DNA of 64,000 nt from CBDCVN01 sp965223045 (lineage in GTDB: Bacteria; Deinococcota; Deinococci; Deinococcales; Trueperaceae). The DNA lies in contig CBDCVN010000013.1 in NCBI GenBank assembly GCA_965223045.1, positions 1,612,001 through 1,676,000 of the forward strand. The letters are read 5' to 3'. The position numbers were made by a program, and so were the translations under genes. Shown here one piece after another: positions 1 through 7,397 of this stretch. The notes beneath the pieces were generated by a model. That model worked only from the letters and a program-made list of their open reading frames with translations, ran no database searches and had not been told where the DNA came from. How positions within the stretch are numbered: position 1 is the stretch's first letter; each line of letters starts with the position of its first letter.

Positions 1-324
1 GAGGAAGATAATGAAGATGATGCTGATGTCAGAGTTGTTACAACACCTATAACTATCCCAGGCCCACTTAGTGCAGGTCGTTTGCTCGCTTCACAGTGTG
101 CACAGTGTCATGGTACGGATGGTGTTTCAAGCACAGATATCGATAGCCTAGCAGGTGAATCCAAAGCCGAAATCATTGATGAAATGCTAGACATGAAATA
201 CGACGATGACAATGACATGATGCATCTTCAAGCACATGGTTATACAGAAGAACAAATTGAATTGATCGCTGAATATTTTTCTCAGATTGATAAACCATCA
301 GATAATGATGAGGAGGAGGATTAA
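1..324 (+). CDS. fccA: Cytochrome c subunit of flavocytochrome c sulfide dehydrogenase (5' partial)
   Basis: The reading frame is open from base 1, so the gene begins left of the window; the TTG at 82 lies inside it and is not the start. The visible part begins with an acidic stretch (EEDNEDDAD), then a haem-attachment motif CAQCHG (CxxCH) about 35 residues in, followed by a helical cytochrome c segment (EEQIELIAEYFSQ) and an acidic tail. It ends three bases before fccB. In this enzyme family the c-type cytochrome takes electrons from the FAD subunit and passes them to soluble cytochrome c in the periplasm. Pairing with fccB is the main reason for the specific name; taken alone it would only be called a class I cytochrome c. 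Only one CxxCH is visible; a second haem, if there is one, would be outside the window. Confidence 0.8.
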   Translation, partial: EEDNEDDADVRVVTTPITIPGPLSAGRLLASQCAQCHGTDGVSSTDIDSLAGESKAEIIDEMLDMKYDDDNDMMHLQAHGYTEEQIELIAEYFSQIDKPSDNDEEED

Positions 325-327
325 CTA

Positions 328-1581
328 ATGTCTAAATTCTCACGTCGTAGATTTTTAAAATCATTAGGTAGTGTTGCTGCTGTTGCTGCCTTTTCACCTA
401 CTGTACATGCACAAAGTACGGGTCATAAAGTTATTGTTGTTGGTGGTGGCTTTTCTGGTGCAACTGCTGCAAAATACATCCGTCATTGGGATAAAAATAT
501 TGATGTCACACTTATTGAACCCAATGCACAGTATAAGTCACCAATACTAAGCAACCTCATCCTGAATGATCAACTCTCTCTTGACAAACTCACCTTTAAT
601 TACGATCAACTTAGTCAAAAATATGGTGTTAATGTTGTTCATGACTGGGTACAGGAGGTAAATGCCAGTGCCCATCAAGTGGCGCTCAAAAATGGTGGTG
701 TCTTGGATTATGACCGTTTAATCCTTGCTCCGGGCATTACTTTTGAGGCTGTTGACGGACTTGACTCAAATAAAGTTCCACATGCTTGGAAATCAGGTGA
801 CGATTTGTTGTTGTTACAACAGCAATTACATGCTATGTCAGACGGGGGAACCTTTATTATGACAATTCCTAAAGCACCCTATCGTTGCCCACCAGGATCT
901 TATGAACGTGCTTGTATTGTTGCTGATTATCTACACAGAAACAAATCTAACTCAAAAGTTATTGTGCTTGATGCCAATGCAGGTATTACAGCTGAGAAGC
1001 ATACTTTTCAACATGCATTTGATGTAACTTATGCTGATATTCTCGAGTATAAACCTAATATAAATGTCCTAAGTGTTGACTCCAATCAACGTGCTCTGCA
1101 TACAGACTCTGGCAATTACGATGCTGATGTACTGAATGTTATTCCAACACATAAGGCTGGTAAGATTATTCATGAAACAGGTTTGGCAAATAGTCCTGAT
1201 GGGCGTTGGGCTGATGTTGACCCTTTAAGTTACGAGTCCACAAATATGTCCGATATACATATTATAGGTGACTCACAAGGCACTGGACAACCCAAGGCTG
1301 GCCATATTGCTAATGCAGAAGCCAAAGTTTGTGCCGATGCAGTAATCAGACTGCTTAATGGCAAAGCACCTTACGCAGCACCGATGACCAATTCTGCCTG
1401 CTTCAGTCCTATTTCTGTCAATACCGCATCATGGCTAACTGCTGTATTTAGATATGACGAAGCTTCAGGACAAATGAGAGCTGTGCCCGGCTCAGGCGGA
1501 GAAGCAAACTCGCCCAATAGAGAAAACTACACAGATATGTTTGACTGGGCCAATAGTTTATTTTTAGATACCTTTGCCTAA
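328..1581 (+). CDS. fccB: Sulfide dehydrogenase flavoprotein subunit (flavocytochrome c)
   Basis: This 417-residue protein is the FAD subunit that oxidises sulfide to sulfur in the periplasm. It starts with a twin-arginine signal (SRRRFLKS, residues 5-12), as expected for a cofactor-loaded Tat substrate. A dinucleotide-binding motif follows (VVGGGFSGATAAKY, about 37-50). The redox-cysteine motif YRCPPGSYERA (C187) matches the family's conserved active-site cysteine, and a partner cysteine lies in the C-terminal flavin-binding region (NSACFSP). A second FAD contact is the IGDSQG...KAGHIANAEAK segment. The length is normal for the family. The gene follows fccA after three bases, so they are co-transcribed. 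Sulfide:quinone reductase is a related alternative, but the Tat signal, the paired cytochrome and the RCPPG motif favour FccB. Confidence 0.9.
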   Translation: MSKFSRRRFLKSLGSVAAVAAFSPTVHAQSTGHKVIVVGGGFSGATAAKYIRHWDKNIDVTLIEPNAQYKSPILSNLILNDQLSLDKLTFNYDQLSQKYGVNVVHDWVQEVNASAHQVALKNGGVLDYDRLILAPGITFEAVDGLDSNKVPHAWKSGDDLLLLQQQLHAMSDGGTFIMTIPKAPYRCPPGSYERACIVADYLHRNKSNSKVIVLDANAGITAEKHTFQHAFDVTYADILEYKPNINVLSVDSNQRALHTDSGNYDADVLNVIPTHKAGKIIHETGLANSPDGRWADVDPLSYESTNMSDIHIIGDSQGTGQPKAGHIANAEAKVCADAVIRLLNGKAPYAAPMTNSACFSPISVNTASWLTAVFRYDEASGQMRAVPGSGGEANSPNRENYTDMFDWANSLFLDTFA

Positions 1582-1687
1582 AGGTTGTTAGGGCATTAAT
1601 CTTGTATTAACCCCTTTAAGTTATAGTACTAGATATTACTTAACTGTGAAGCAAAAGCTTGTGTAGCAAATAAAATAAGGATTTAAC

Positions 1688-1777
1688 ATGGTTAATCATT
1701 TAAACTTGACAAAGGACCTACTTCTAACATGGGTTACTTCACCTTGCTTAATTTTTCTCATCTGGATGAGGTATTAA
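1688..1777 (+). CDS. Possible 29-residue membrane peptide
   Basis: A short ATG-initiated frame encodes a peptide with a hydrophobic second half (LLLTWVTSPCLIFLIWMRY) that could be a single membrane helix. An AAGG sequence lies about 7 bases before the ATG. It lies just upstream of two small membrane proteins, so it may be a third small subunit or an uORF-type leader. No homologue is recognised, and an ORF of this length can arise by chance. Confidence 0.2.
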   Translation: MVNHLNLTKDLLLTWVTSPCLIFLIWMRY

Positions 1778-1839
1778 GACTTATAGAAAATTGTTTTATT
1801 AATTTAGTTATGGATAAACTAATTTGATTAGTTTAATTA

Positions 1840-1932
1840 AAAATCCATCATAAAAGGAACCCCTAGGGTTTAAAGAGTTTCAGCAAATCTCCACATTACT
1901 CCCTAGGGGATTTAGCCTAACCCAAGAGGGTT
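1840..1932 (+). promoter_or_regulatory. Structured 5' leader with nested inverted repeats
   Basis: Three complementary pairs lie close together: AAATCC (about 1840) with GGATTT (about 1908); CCCCTAGGG at 1860-1868 with CCCTAGGGG at 1901-1909; and AACCC at 1919-1923 with GGGTT at 1928-1932 around an AAGA loop. The element ends about 55 bases before the ATG at 1987. It could be a cis-acting RNA or an operator, because CCTAGG is itself palindromic. No known riboswitch consensus was recognised. Confidence 0.35.
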
Positions 1933-1986
1933 GTGCTTGTACTCAATATTAGCACACTCTCTAAAGTTTAGAAAAGAGGTTCTTAT

Positions 1987-2505
1987 ATGGGTCTAGCAGT
2001 TACGAATAGAGAGTTTTGGCTGGTTTTTCATCTTGTTGTAAGTGCTCTATTTATTCATGGTTTTTTAGAAAGCATTTTTGCTTTGGTTAACCTGAACTTA
2101 AAACGTTTGTGGCGTCTTTCCTGGGGTACTTGGGGGATGTCTATAGCAGGTTGGGTAGCTGTAATTAGTGGAACTTGGCTAGTTTACCCGGGATATCGTG
2201 CTAAACCACCAGAAGGTGCAGAGTTAGTTGACTTTCCTAGATCTTACTTACTGTCTGATTCAAACCTTGCTAATTGGCATCGTTTTGGTATGGAGTGGAA
2301 AGAGCATATAGGCTGGTTAACACCTTTATTAGTTACAGCTGTAGCATTTGTGGTCTTTCGTTATGGGCAGCAATTAGCAGAAGATAAAATGCTGCGTAAG
2401 ACCTTGACAGTTTTGTTAGTTGTAGCATTTGTCAGTGCTGTGATTGCTGGTGGTCTAGGAGCACTTATTAATAAGGTTGCCCCAAATACATTCCTAGATA
2501 TATAG
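1987..2505 (+). CDS. Four-helix membrane protein, possibly haem-binding
   Basis: This 172-residue protein is strongly hydrophobic with about four membrane helices (about 10-35, 45-65, 108-125, 138-160). Histidines sit in or near helices (FWLVFHLV, LFIHGF, NWHRFG, WKEHIGW), the kind of placement that can ligate haem b, though this is only suggestive. The start ATG has a GAGG ribosome site 7-8 bases upstream. The next gene begins 22 bases after its stop and is also a small membrane protein, so the two probably form a unit. Co-location with sulfide dehydrogenase hints at a respiratory role, but no family function is known to me. Confidence 0.7.
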   Translation: MGLAVTNREFWLVFHLVVSALFIHGFLESIFALVNLNLKRLWRLSWGTWGMSIAGWVAVISGTWLVYPGYRAKPPEGAELVDFPRSYLLSDSNLANWHRFGMEWKEHIGWLTPLLVTAVAFVVFRYGQQLAEDKMLRKTLTVLLVVAFVSAVIAGGLGALINKVAPNTFLDI

Positions 2506-2527
2506 ATAGAAAGGGTATAGAAAACTT

Positions 2528-2878
2528 ATGATTAGTAGTTCAAGAATTACTGAGTCACAAAAGAATAGTTCTCCAAATGGTTCAGCTATGGCAGCTTTAC
2601 TAGCTGCAGGAATTGGTTGTTTTGCTTTTGGACTTTTTATTGTACTAGCAGAGGTCAGTGAGGCAATTCATGACTTTATGCTTATTAATAAAGGTGTAGG
2701 AACCCTATCAGGGAAATCAACATATGCAGTTTTAGTTTGGGTATTAGTTTGGGTAGGATTACAAATAGCTTGGAATAATAAGGATTTAAACACTAAAAAC
2801 ATTTACATAGCAACTTTTGTATTTTTAGGTGCTGGCCTTTTACTAACTTTTCCACCATTTTACACTTTATTCTTATAA
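2528..2878 (+). CDS. Small three-helix membrane protein of unknown function
   Basis: This 116-residue protein has about three membrane helices (about 20-45, 65-80, 93-114) and a polar N-terminus. The middle loop carries a PLSGK-like segment (VGTLSGKSTYAVLVW) that I associate with small membrane proteins found beside respiratory genes in several phyla, though their function is not established. It follows the 172-residue membrane protein by 22 bases and is probably co-transcribed with it. It has no cysteine or histidine cluster that would indicate a metal site. Confidence 0.65.
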   Translation: MISSSRITESQKNSSPNGSAMAALLAAGIGCFAFGLFIVLAEVSEAIHDFMLINKGVGTLSGKSTYAVLVWVLVWVGLQIAWNNKDLNTKNIYIATFVFLGAGLLLTFPPFYTLFL

Positions 2879-3336
2879 TAGCGTACAAAAAAGTCATAAC
2901 AGAGGGACAAGCAGTAATATGTTTTTTCCTAACTGAATATAGATAGTAGTAACAGCTATTGAGGTTAGTGTAGGGGGTAATTTTGAGAGGCTACCAGTAG
3001 GCAAGGTAGGCAAAGCAATAATTACCGTATCATTCTAGGCAACCAAAGGGCAGGCCTTGTGCTTGCCCTTCTAGATTACACCTTTGTGAGTAGCAAGATA
3101 TTAACTGCTAATTAACTGGTATATTCTAAAGTGTCTTTGTGATATGACTAGCTAATAACTTGGAAATGGTTTACATATTGTGTTCTTACAATAGAACAAG
3201 GTATAATTGCATTAAGACAAGTTTATTATGAAAGCTATTAGTTAGGATTTGTTTGTGTTACTAATGGTGGTAGAAATATTTTTATTATTCCTAAGTAATT
3301 TGGTGCACTTAGCTTTAGCCATAAAGACAGTGGAAT
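2879..3336 (+). other. Intergenic region upstream of the two-component system
   Basis: This 458-base gap contains a hairpin at 3046-3070 (AAGGGCAGG paired with GCTTGCCCTT including one G-T; seven-base loop) that lacks a T-run, and a promoter-like element at 3178-3207. No ORF with supporting signals was found. Confidence 0.4.
3178..3207 (+). promoter_or_regulatory. Probable promoter with inverted repeat, two-component operon
   Basis: A TATAAT hexamer at 3202-3207 lies 18 bases after a weak -35 (TTGTGT, 3178-3183). Between them is the inverted repeat TGTTCT-TACAAT-AGAACA (3181-3198), placed where a repressor or the operon's own response regulator could bind. The regulator's ATG is about 130 bases downstream, which implies a long leader. 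Confidence 0.45.
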
Positions 3337-3996
3337 ATGGCAACTAATATTCTCATAGTTGAAGATGAAAAAGTGTTAGCTCAGGGCTTACTTGGCTTAC
3401 TTAAACAAGAAAGGTATAATGCTGTGTGGGCAGATAGCATTGAAGTAGCTTGGAAAAAGCTTGACAGCTTTGAGCCTAAACTTATTGTTCTTGACGTCAT
3501 ACTCCCTGAAGGGGAAAATGCCGGATTCGAATTTGCTCATGCTTTACGTGAGGTTGGTATTGCTACTCCTATTTTATTTGTGACTGCTAGAGATAGTATA
3601 GAAGATCGTGTAGAAGGTTTGGATTTAGGTGGTGATGACTATTTAATCAAGCCCTATAGCTTAGATGAGTTTATGGCTCGAGTAAGAGCCCTTCTTAGAA
3701 GAGAAGTGCAAACTAAACAGGCAAATTTTAAACGTGGACTTTTAGAAGTTGATTTGCGTAAACGTAGAGTTATGTGGCAAAATCAAGAGATAAGACTTTC
3801 TGAACGTGAATTTGCTGTGCTCGAGCAATTTATCCTTTATCCAGATAAAATATTTTTGCCTCAAGAACTACTTGAACAGCTTTTTCCCAATGCTGAGGGA
3901 ACTAGAATAGTTCGAGTATATATTCACCATTTAAGACATAAGATTGGGGCAGAGGTCATCACTACAATTTCAGGTGGATATCGCCTAGGTGTCTAG
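3337..3996 (+). CDS. OmpR/PhoB-family response regulator
   Basis: This 219-residue cytoplasmic regulator has an N-terminal receiver domain with the acidic pair E9-D10, the phospho-acceptor D53 (LIVLDVILPEG) and the conserved lysine in LIKPYSLDEF. A C-terminal winged-helix DNA-binding domain follows (about 125-219), with RLSEREFAVLEQF and the recognition helix region RIVRVYIHHLRHKIG. Length is typical for the family. The kinase gene begins 7 bases after its stop, which identifies the cognate partner. Target genes are unknown; the co-transcribed acidic secreted protein at 5256-6461 suggests envelope or cation sensing. Confidence 0.9.
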   Translation: MATNILIVEDEKVLAQGLLGLLKQERYNAVWADSIEVAWKKLDSFEPKLIVLDVILPEGENAGFEFAHALREVGIATPILFVTARDSIEDRVEGLDLGGDDYLIKPYSLDEFMARVRALLRREVQTKQANFKRGLLEVDLRKRRVMWQNQEIRLSEREFAVLEQFILYPDKIFLPQELLEQLFPNAEGTRIVRVYIHHLRHKIGAEVITTISGGYRLGV

Positions 3997-4003
3997 GTAT
4001 TAA

Positions 4004-5263
4004 ATGAGCTTTTATTGGCGACTTTTTCTAGGCATAAGTTTGGTAGTGCTCATCACTGCAAGTGCCTATAGTACTTTAGGGTACCTGAGTTTTAAGCGCA
4101 CATTAGATGCACAACTTAAGAATGAGATGGAAGAATTTACTAAAGCAGTTCAAAGCTCATTAGACATTTCAGGAAAAAGGCCTATTCTTAGGCCTGACAA
4201 AGAAGCGCTTAAAATCTTCACAAAGTATCGTGATGCACATTTTCAAGTAAGATACAGCGAACGAGTCCTATTGGAATTTGGTGGTGCTTTCCCGGAAAAC
4301 GGCGCTTGGCACAAAGCCAAAGTAGCCTTAGGTAAAGGTTATATGCTCGAGCTGGCCATCAACTTAAGCGAGCATGCTCAAGCGCTTAGTACATATTTAC
4401 GTACAAGTGTATTAGTAGTACCTATAGTTCTTGGTATTGCTTTAGCCCTGAGCTTCTTATATCAACATTTCCTTTTGCGCCCACTCAACAAATTAGAAAA
4501 GGCTATTTACCAACTTTCGCGACAAGAAATCCCTAAACCTATTCCCTTACCCAAGGGTAATGATAAGTTAAACCATTTAGCAAAAAGCTTTAACCGCATG
4601 ACAACTTCACTAAAAACCTTTATTGAACGTGAGCGTAGTTTCACTCGCTATGCATCACATGAACTGCGAACCCCCTTAAGTAGTCTTAGAATGCTTACTG
4701 AAGGTGTTGATAGGAATATTTTTACGCTTGAAGAAGCCCAGCCTCAAATGTATGATGCTTTGGAGCGCATAGAAAACGCATTATCTGGGTTGCTGACTCT
4801 AACACGTTCAACAAAATTAGATCCTGAACCCATATTGCTTGAAGTGATCATTCACAATCTTATAAAAGCTCTACCCATTTCTGAGTATAAAAGAACCCAC
4901 CTAAATAAGCACAGTTCTCCTATTGCTATGGGGCAAGAGGAGCTGATTGAGCAAGTAATTAGTAATCTCTTACAAAATGCCTTAAAATACGGCCAAGGGC
5001 AAGTGTGCATTACACTTGAAGAAAGTGATAAGGAAGCTATAATAAAGGTACGTGATTATGGTCAGGGTGTACCAGAAGAAAGCTTGGCTAGGTTAACTGA
5101 ACCCTTTTTTAGGTTTAATAAAGGTCAAAGTGGTCTGGGTCTAGGCTTGGCTCTAGTTGAGCATATAGTACACTCAATGAGAGGAAGGTTTTGTCTTACC
5201 AATGCTTCACCGGGGCTTGAGGCCATTATATATTTACCGCTCATAAGAGAAACTTTTGATTAG
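4004..5263 (+). CDS. Membrane sensor histidine kinase
   Basis: This 419-residue kinase has two membrane helices (about 7-29 and 133-153) enclosing a roughly 100-residue periplasmic sensor, then a HAMP linker (about 155-205). The dimerisation/phospho-acceptor helix carries FTRYASHELRTPLSSL (His near 218). A HATPase domain follows, with N box QVISNLLQNALKYG, G1 box VRDYGQGVPEE and G2 box GQSGLGLGLAL. It lies 7 bases after the response regulator and overlaps the next gene's possible TTG start by 8 bases. The periplasmic domain has no recognised fold, so the signal is unknown. Confidence 0.9.
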   Translation: MSFYWRLFLGISLVVLITASAYSTLGYLSFKRTLDAQLKNEMEEFTKAVQSSLDISGKRPILRPDKEALKIFTKYRDAHFQVRYSERVLLEFGGAFPENGAWHKAKVALGKGYMLELAINLSEHAQALSTYLRTSVLVVPIVLGIALALSFLYQHFLLRPLNKLEKAIYQLSRQEIPKPIPLPKGNDKLNHLAKSFNRMTTSLKTFIERERSFTRYASHELRTPLSSLRMLTEGVDRNIFTLEEAQPQMYDALERIENALSGLLTLTRSTKLDPEPILLEVIIHNLIKALPISEYKRTHLNKHSSPIAMGQEELIEQVISNLLQNALKYGQGQVCITLEESDKEAIIKVRDYGQGVPEESLARLTEPFFRFNKGQSGLGLGLALVEHIVHSMRGRFCLTNASPGLEAIIYLPLIRETFD

Positions 5264-6461
5264 CAAGACCAGATCAGCTATGCTTAGCGTGTTTAGATTA
5301 ACCAAATTGCTTAGTTTATGCCTTTTGACATGTTTTTTTTGGCAACATGTTTACGGCTTAAGGTCTAGTAAAGCAAAATCACCTTGGTTTACATCTAACA
5401 TGGTTTTTTATGCTAGTAAGGACAGTCAAGATGAGGAAGACAAGCAGGATGAACCCGACGAGCCAGATGGATCAGATGAACCTGATGAACCCGATGAATT
5501 GGATAAGCCTGACGACTCAGATGAGTTAGAAGAGCCTGACGAACCTGATGAATCTGACGAACTAAATGAACCTGACGAACCCGATGAATTGGATAAGCCT
5601 GACGATTCAGATGAGTTAGAAGAGCCTGACGAACCTGATGAATCTGACGAACTAAATGAACCTGACGAACCCAATGAATTGTATAAGCCTGACGATTCAG
5701 ATGAGTTAGAAGAGCCTGACAAACCTGATGAGTCTGACGAACTAAATGAATCAGAAGAATCCAATGGATCGGATGAGTCTAAAGAATCAGATGGGTCAAA
5801 CAATAATGACTCAAACGCAAATAACAATAAGGATCGTAATTCTAATTTAAATGATGATAACAACGTTTCTGATTTAGTTGATGGCTATGTTAATAATAGC
5901 TCTGTTTCAATTGGTAATAGTGAAAATCATGATTCCAACCCAAACAATTACACTAATGGCCCTAGGAATAATTATATTCCTGATAAGCGTCACTATTATG
6001 TTGGTGAAGTTAGTGCCAATGATGGAGAAAGTGTATTCATAGGAGGTACACGTTTTAAGGGAGCTTCTCCTTGGCTCAAGGTTGCTAGGGCTGGTATGTG
6101 GTTTGAAGCATTTGGACACTGGGAAGAGAATGTGTTTATTGCTGAAGAAGTTAATGTTTTATTACCTATAGAATTTGCCTATTATAAGGGGCCTGCTGCT
6201 GCCTTAGGAAATCCCATTGCACATCATTACAGTTTTGTAGAAGTCTGGACAAATGGTAATTCAGCCATTGAGAGTATTCGTTCTGCGCCACAAGAAGATA
6301 ACATATTGCAACTTGTAGCTTATTTTGATGGTATACAATTAGAGGCAACACCTCAGGGATTGCCTCCTCCCCCTAGTGAAATCAAACATGGTTGGAATAA
6401 GCTTATAGGACGTTTTGATGGTGATAGAGTAATTTGGCAATCAGTACACCCTTTTCCTTAA
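5256..6461 (+). CDS. Secreted acidic D/E/P-repeat protein with DUF5666-like domain
   Basis: This protein of 401 codons begins with a hydrophobic signal segment (LLSLCLLTCFFWQHVYG). A long, extremely acidic low-complexity stretch follows (about 60-180) built from DEPDEPDELDKP-type units, then an Asn/Asp-rich linker. The folded C-terminal half starts near RHYYVGEVSANDG and resembles the beta-rich DUF5666 type (short strands, FIGGTRFKG). The TTG at 5256 overlaps the kinase stop and has AAGAGA upstream; the in-frame ATG at 5280 also gives a good signal peptide and may be the true start. Operon position behind a two-component system suggests an accessory or target extracytoplasmic protein. The acidic region could bind cations; that is an inference from composition. 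Confidence 0.75.
   Translation: MISKTRSAMLSVFRLTKLLSLCLLTCFFWQHVYGLRSSKAKSPWFTSNMVFYASKDSQDEEDKQDEPDEPDGSDEPDEPDELDKPDDSDELEEPDEPDESDELNEPDEPDELDKPDDSDELEEPDEPDESDELNEPDEPNELYKPDDSDELEEPDKPDESDELNESEESNGSDESKESDGSNNNDSNANNNKDRNSNLNDDNNVSDLVDGYVNNSSVSIGNSENHDSNPNNYTNGPRNNYIPDKRHYYVGEVSANDGESVFIGGTRFKGASPWLKVARAGMWFEAFGHWEENVFIAEEVNVLLPIEFAYYKGPAAALGNPIAHHYSFVEVWTNGNSAIESIRSAPQEDNILQLVAYFDGIQLEATPQGLPPPPSEIKHGWNKLIGRFDGDRVIWQSVHPFP
5487..5756 (+). repeat. Three tandem 90-bp units encoding acidic D/E/P repeats
   Basis: The unit starting GAACCCGATGAATTGG begins at 5487, recurs at 5577 and, with a few substitutions, at 5667. Each encodes 30 residues rich in Asp, Glu, Pro and Ser. The third copy is the most diverged and grades into a Ser/Asn-rich tail. 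Confidence 0.85.
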
Positions 6462-6469
6462 GGATACTC

Positions 6470-7381
6470 TTATTTATCATAAGGTTTACCTATAGCTTTG
6501 GGTAGTTGAGCTTGCCCGATAAAACCTGCTAAAACCAACATAGTAAGGATAAAAGGTAAGCTCTCAACAATAGTTGAGGGTAAAAGCTGTCCCCCACCTA
6601 AAAGCGTAGCAGCAGACTGGAAGACCCCAAAAAGCAAAGTGGCTCCCAGTACACCTATTGGGTGATGTTTACCAAAAATAAGGGCAGCTAAGGCAATAAA
6701 TCCACGCCCTCCTGACATCTCACTAACAAAATGATTAAAGTTGCCAATACTTAAATAAGCTCCTGCTAAACCTGCTAAAACCCCTGAGATAATTACTCCA
6801 TAGTAACGCATTTTCTTTACATCGATGCCAACACTATCTGCTGCCTCAGGGTGTTCCCCAACACTGCGCAAGCGTAAACCAAAGGGTGTTTGATAAACAA
6901 CATACCAAACTACTGGCACAAGAATAAAAGCAAGGTAAACCAAGGGGCTAAACCCAAATGGTTGTGGCAAACGATTTATAATTGCTTCACTATTAGAACT
7001 ATTATTATAAAGTCCTGTTAGTATAACTGCGGGTAATCCTATAGCCATAAGGTTGATGGCTGTCCCAGAAATAATTTGATCTGCTTTATAGCGAATAGAA
7101 ATAAAGCCATGTAACCAACCTACTAAGCCACCTACTATAATTGCAGCTATAATTCCGCACCAAGGGGCTAAAGGTACAACAGGATTTGTTGATAAATAAG
7201 GCATTTCTATTAATTGAGTGGTAACTGCTGCTGCCAAAGCACCAAAAATTATAATGCCTTCTAATGCTATATTGACTACCCCAGATTTCTCACTAAAAAG
7301 TCCTCCTAAAGCTGCTAGTAATAGTGGTGTAGTAGCACGTATAGCAGAGGTTAAGAAAGCCAAAAAAACAAGTGTATCCAT
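6470..7381 (-). CDS. BMP/nucleoside-type ABC transporter permease, subunit 2 (YufQ-like)
   Basis: This 303-residue inner-membrane permease has 8-10 hydrophobic helices and belongs to the branched-chain/ribose-type permease family. Family hallmarks include LGGLFSEKSGVVNIALEGI near the N-terminus, the internal GLRLRSVGEHPEAADSVGI cytoplasmic loop (the EAA-like coupling loop) and SGGRGFIALAALIFG. Relatives pair with a longer permease, an ATPase with two nucleotide-binding domains and a BMP/PnrA lipoprotein to import nucleosides or related compounds. The larger permease lies 16 bases upstream. Neither ATPase nor binding protein is in the window. Its stop lies 8 bases from the convergent acidic-protein gene. 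Confidence 0.87.
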   Translation of the reverse strand: MDTLVFLAFLTSAIRATTPLLLAALGGLFSEKSGVVNIALEGIIIFGALAAAVTTQLIEMPYLSTNPVVPLAPWCGIIAAIIVGGLVGWLHGFISIRYKADQIISGTAINLMAIGLPAVILTGLYNNSSNSEAIINRLPQPFGFSPLVYLAFILVPVVWYVVYQTPFGLRLRSVGEHPEAADSVGIDVKKMRYYGVIISGVLAGLAGAYLSIGNFNHFVSEMSGGRGFIALAALIFGKHHPIGVLGATLLFGVFQSAATLLGGGQLLPSTIVESLPFILTMLVLAGFIGQAQLPKAIGKPYDK

Positions 7382-7397
7382 AAGCTTATTATTGTGC

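Larger units (their letters stand above)
1582..1986 (+). other. Intergenic region with a tiny ORF and a structured leader
   Basis: This 405-base gap lies between fccB and a membrane protein gene. A weak hairpin follows fccB (TTAAT/ATTAA with flanking GGG/CCC, about 1590-1613). A 29-codon ORF sits at 1688-1777. A pronounced set of inverted repeats occupies 1840-1932. The rest is AT-rich with no recognised content. Confidence 0.5.

Noticed and set aside
1..82. TTG at 82 as the start of the cytochrome gene
   Set aside because: The frame is open upstream to base 1 and GRLLASQCAQCHG needs residues before it; the true start is outside the window.
5426..5863. Minus-strand Ser/Gly-rich frame of 145 codons
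   Set aside because: It is the antisense reading of the acidic D/E/P repeats in the plus-strand gene. Low-complexity repeats keep several frames open, and no start signals support it.
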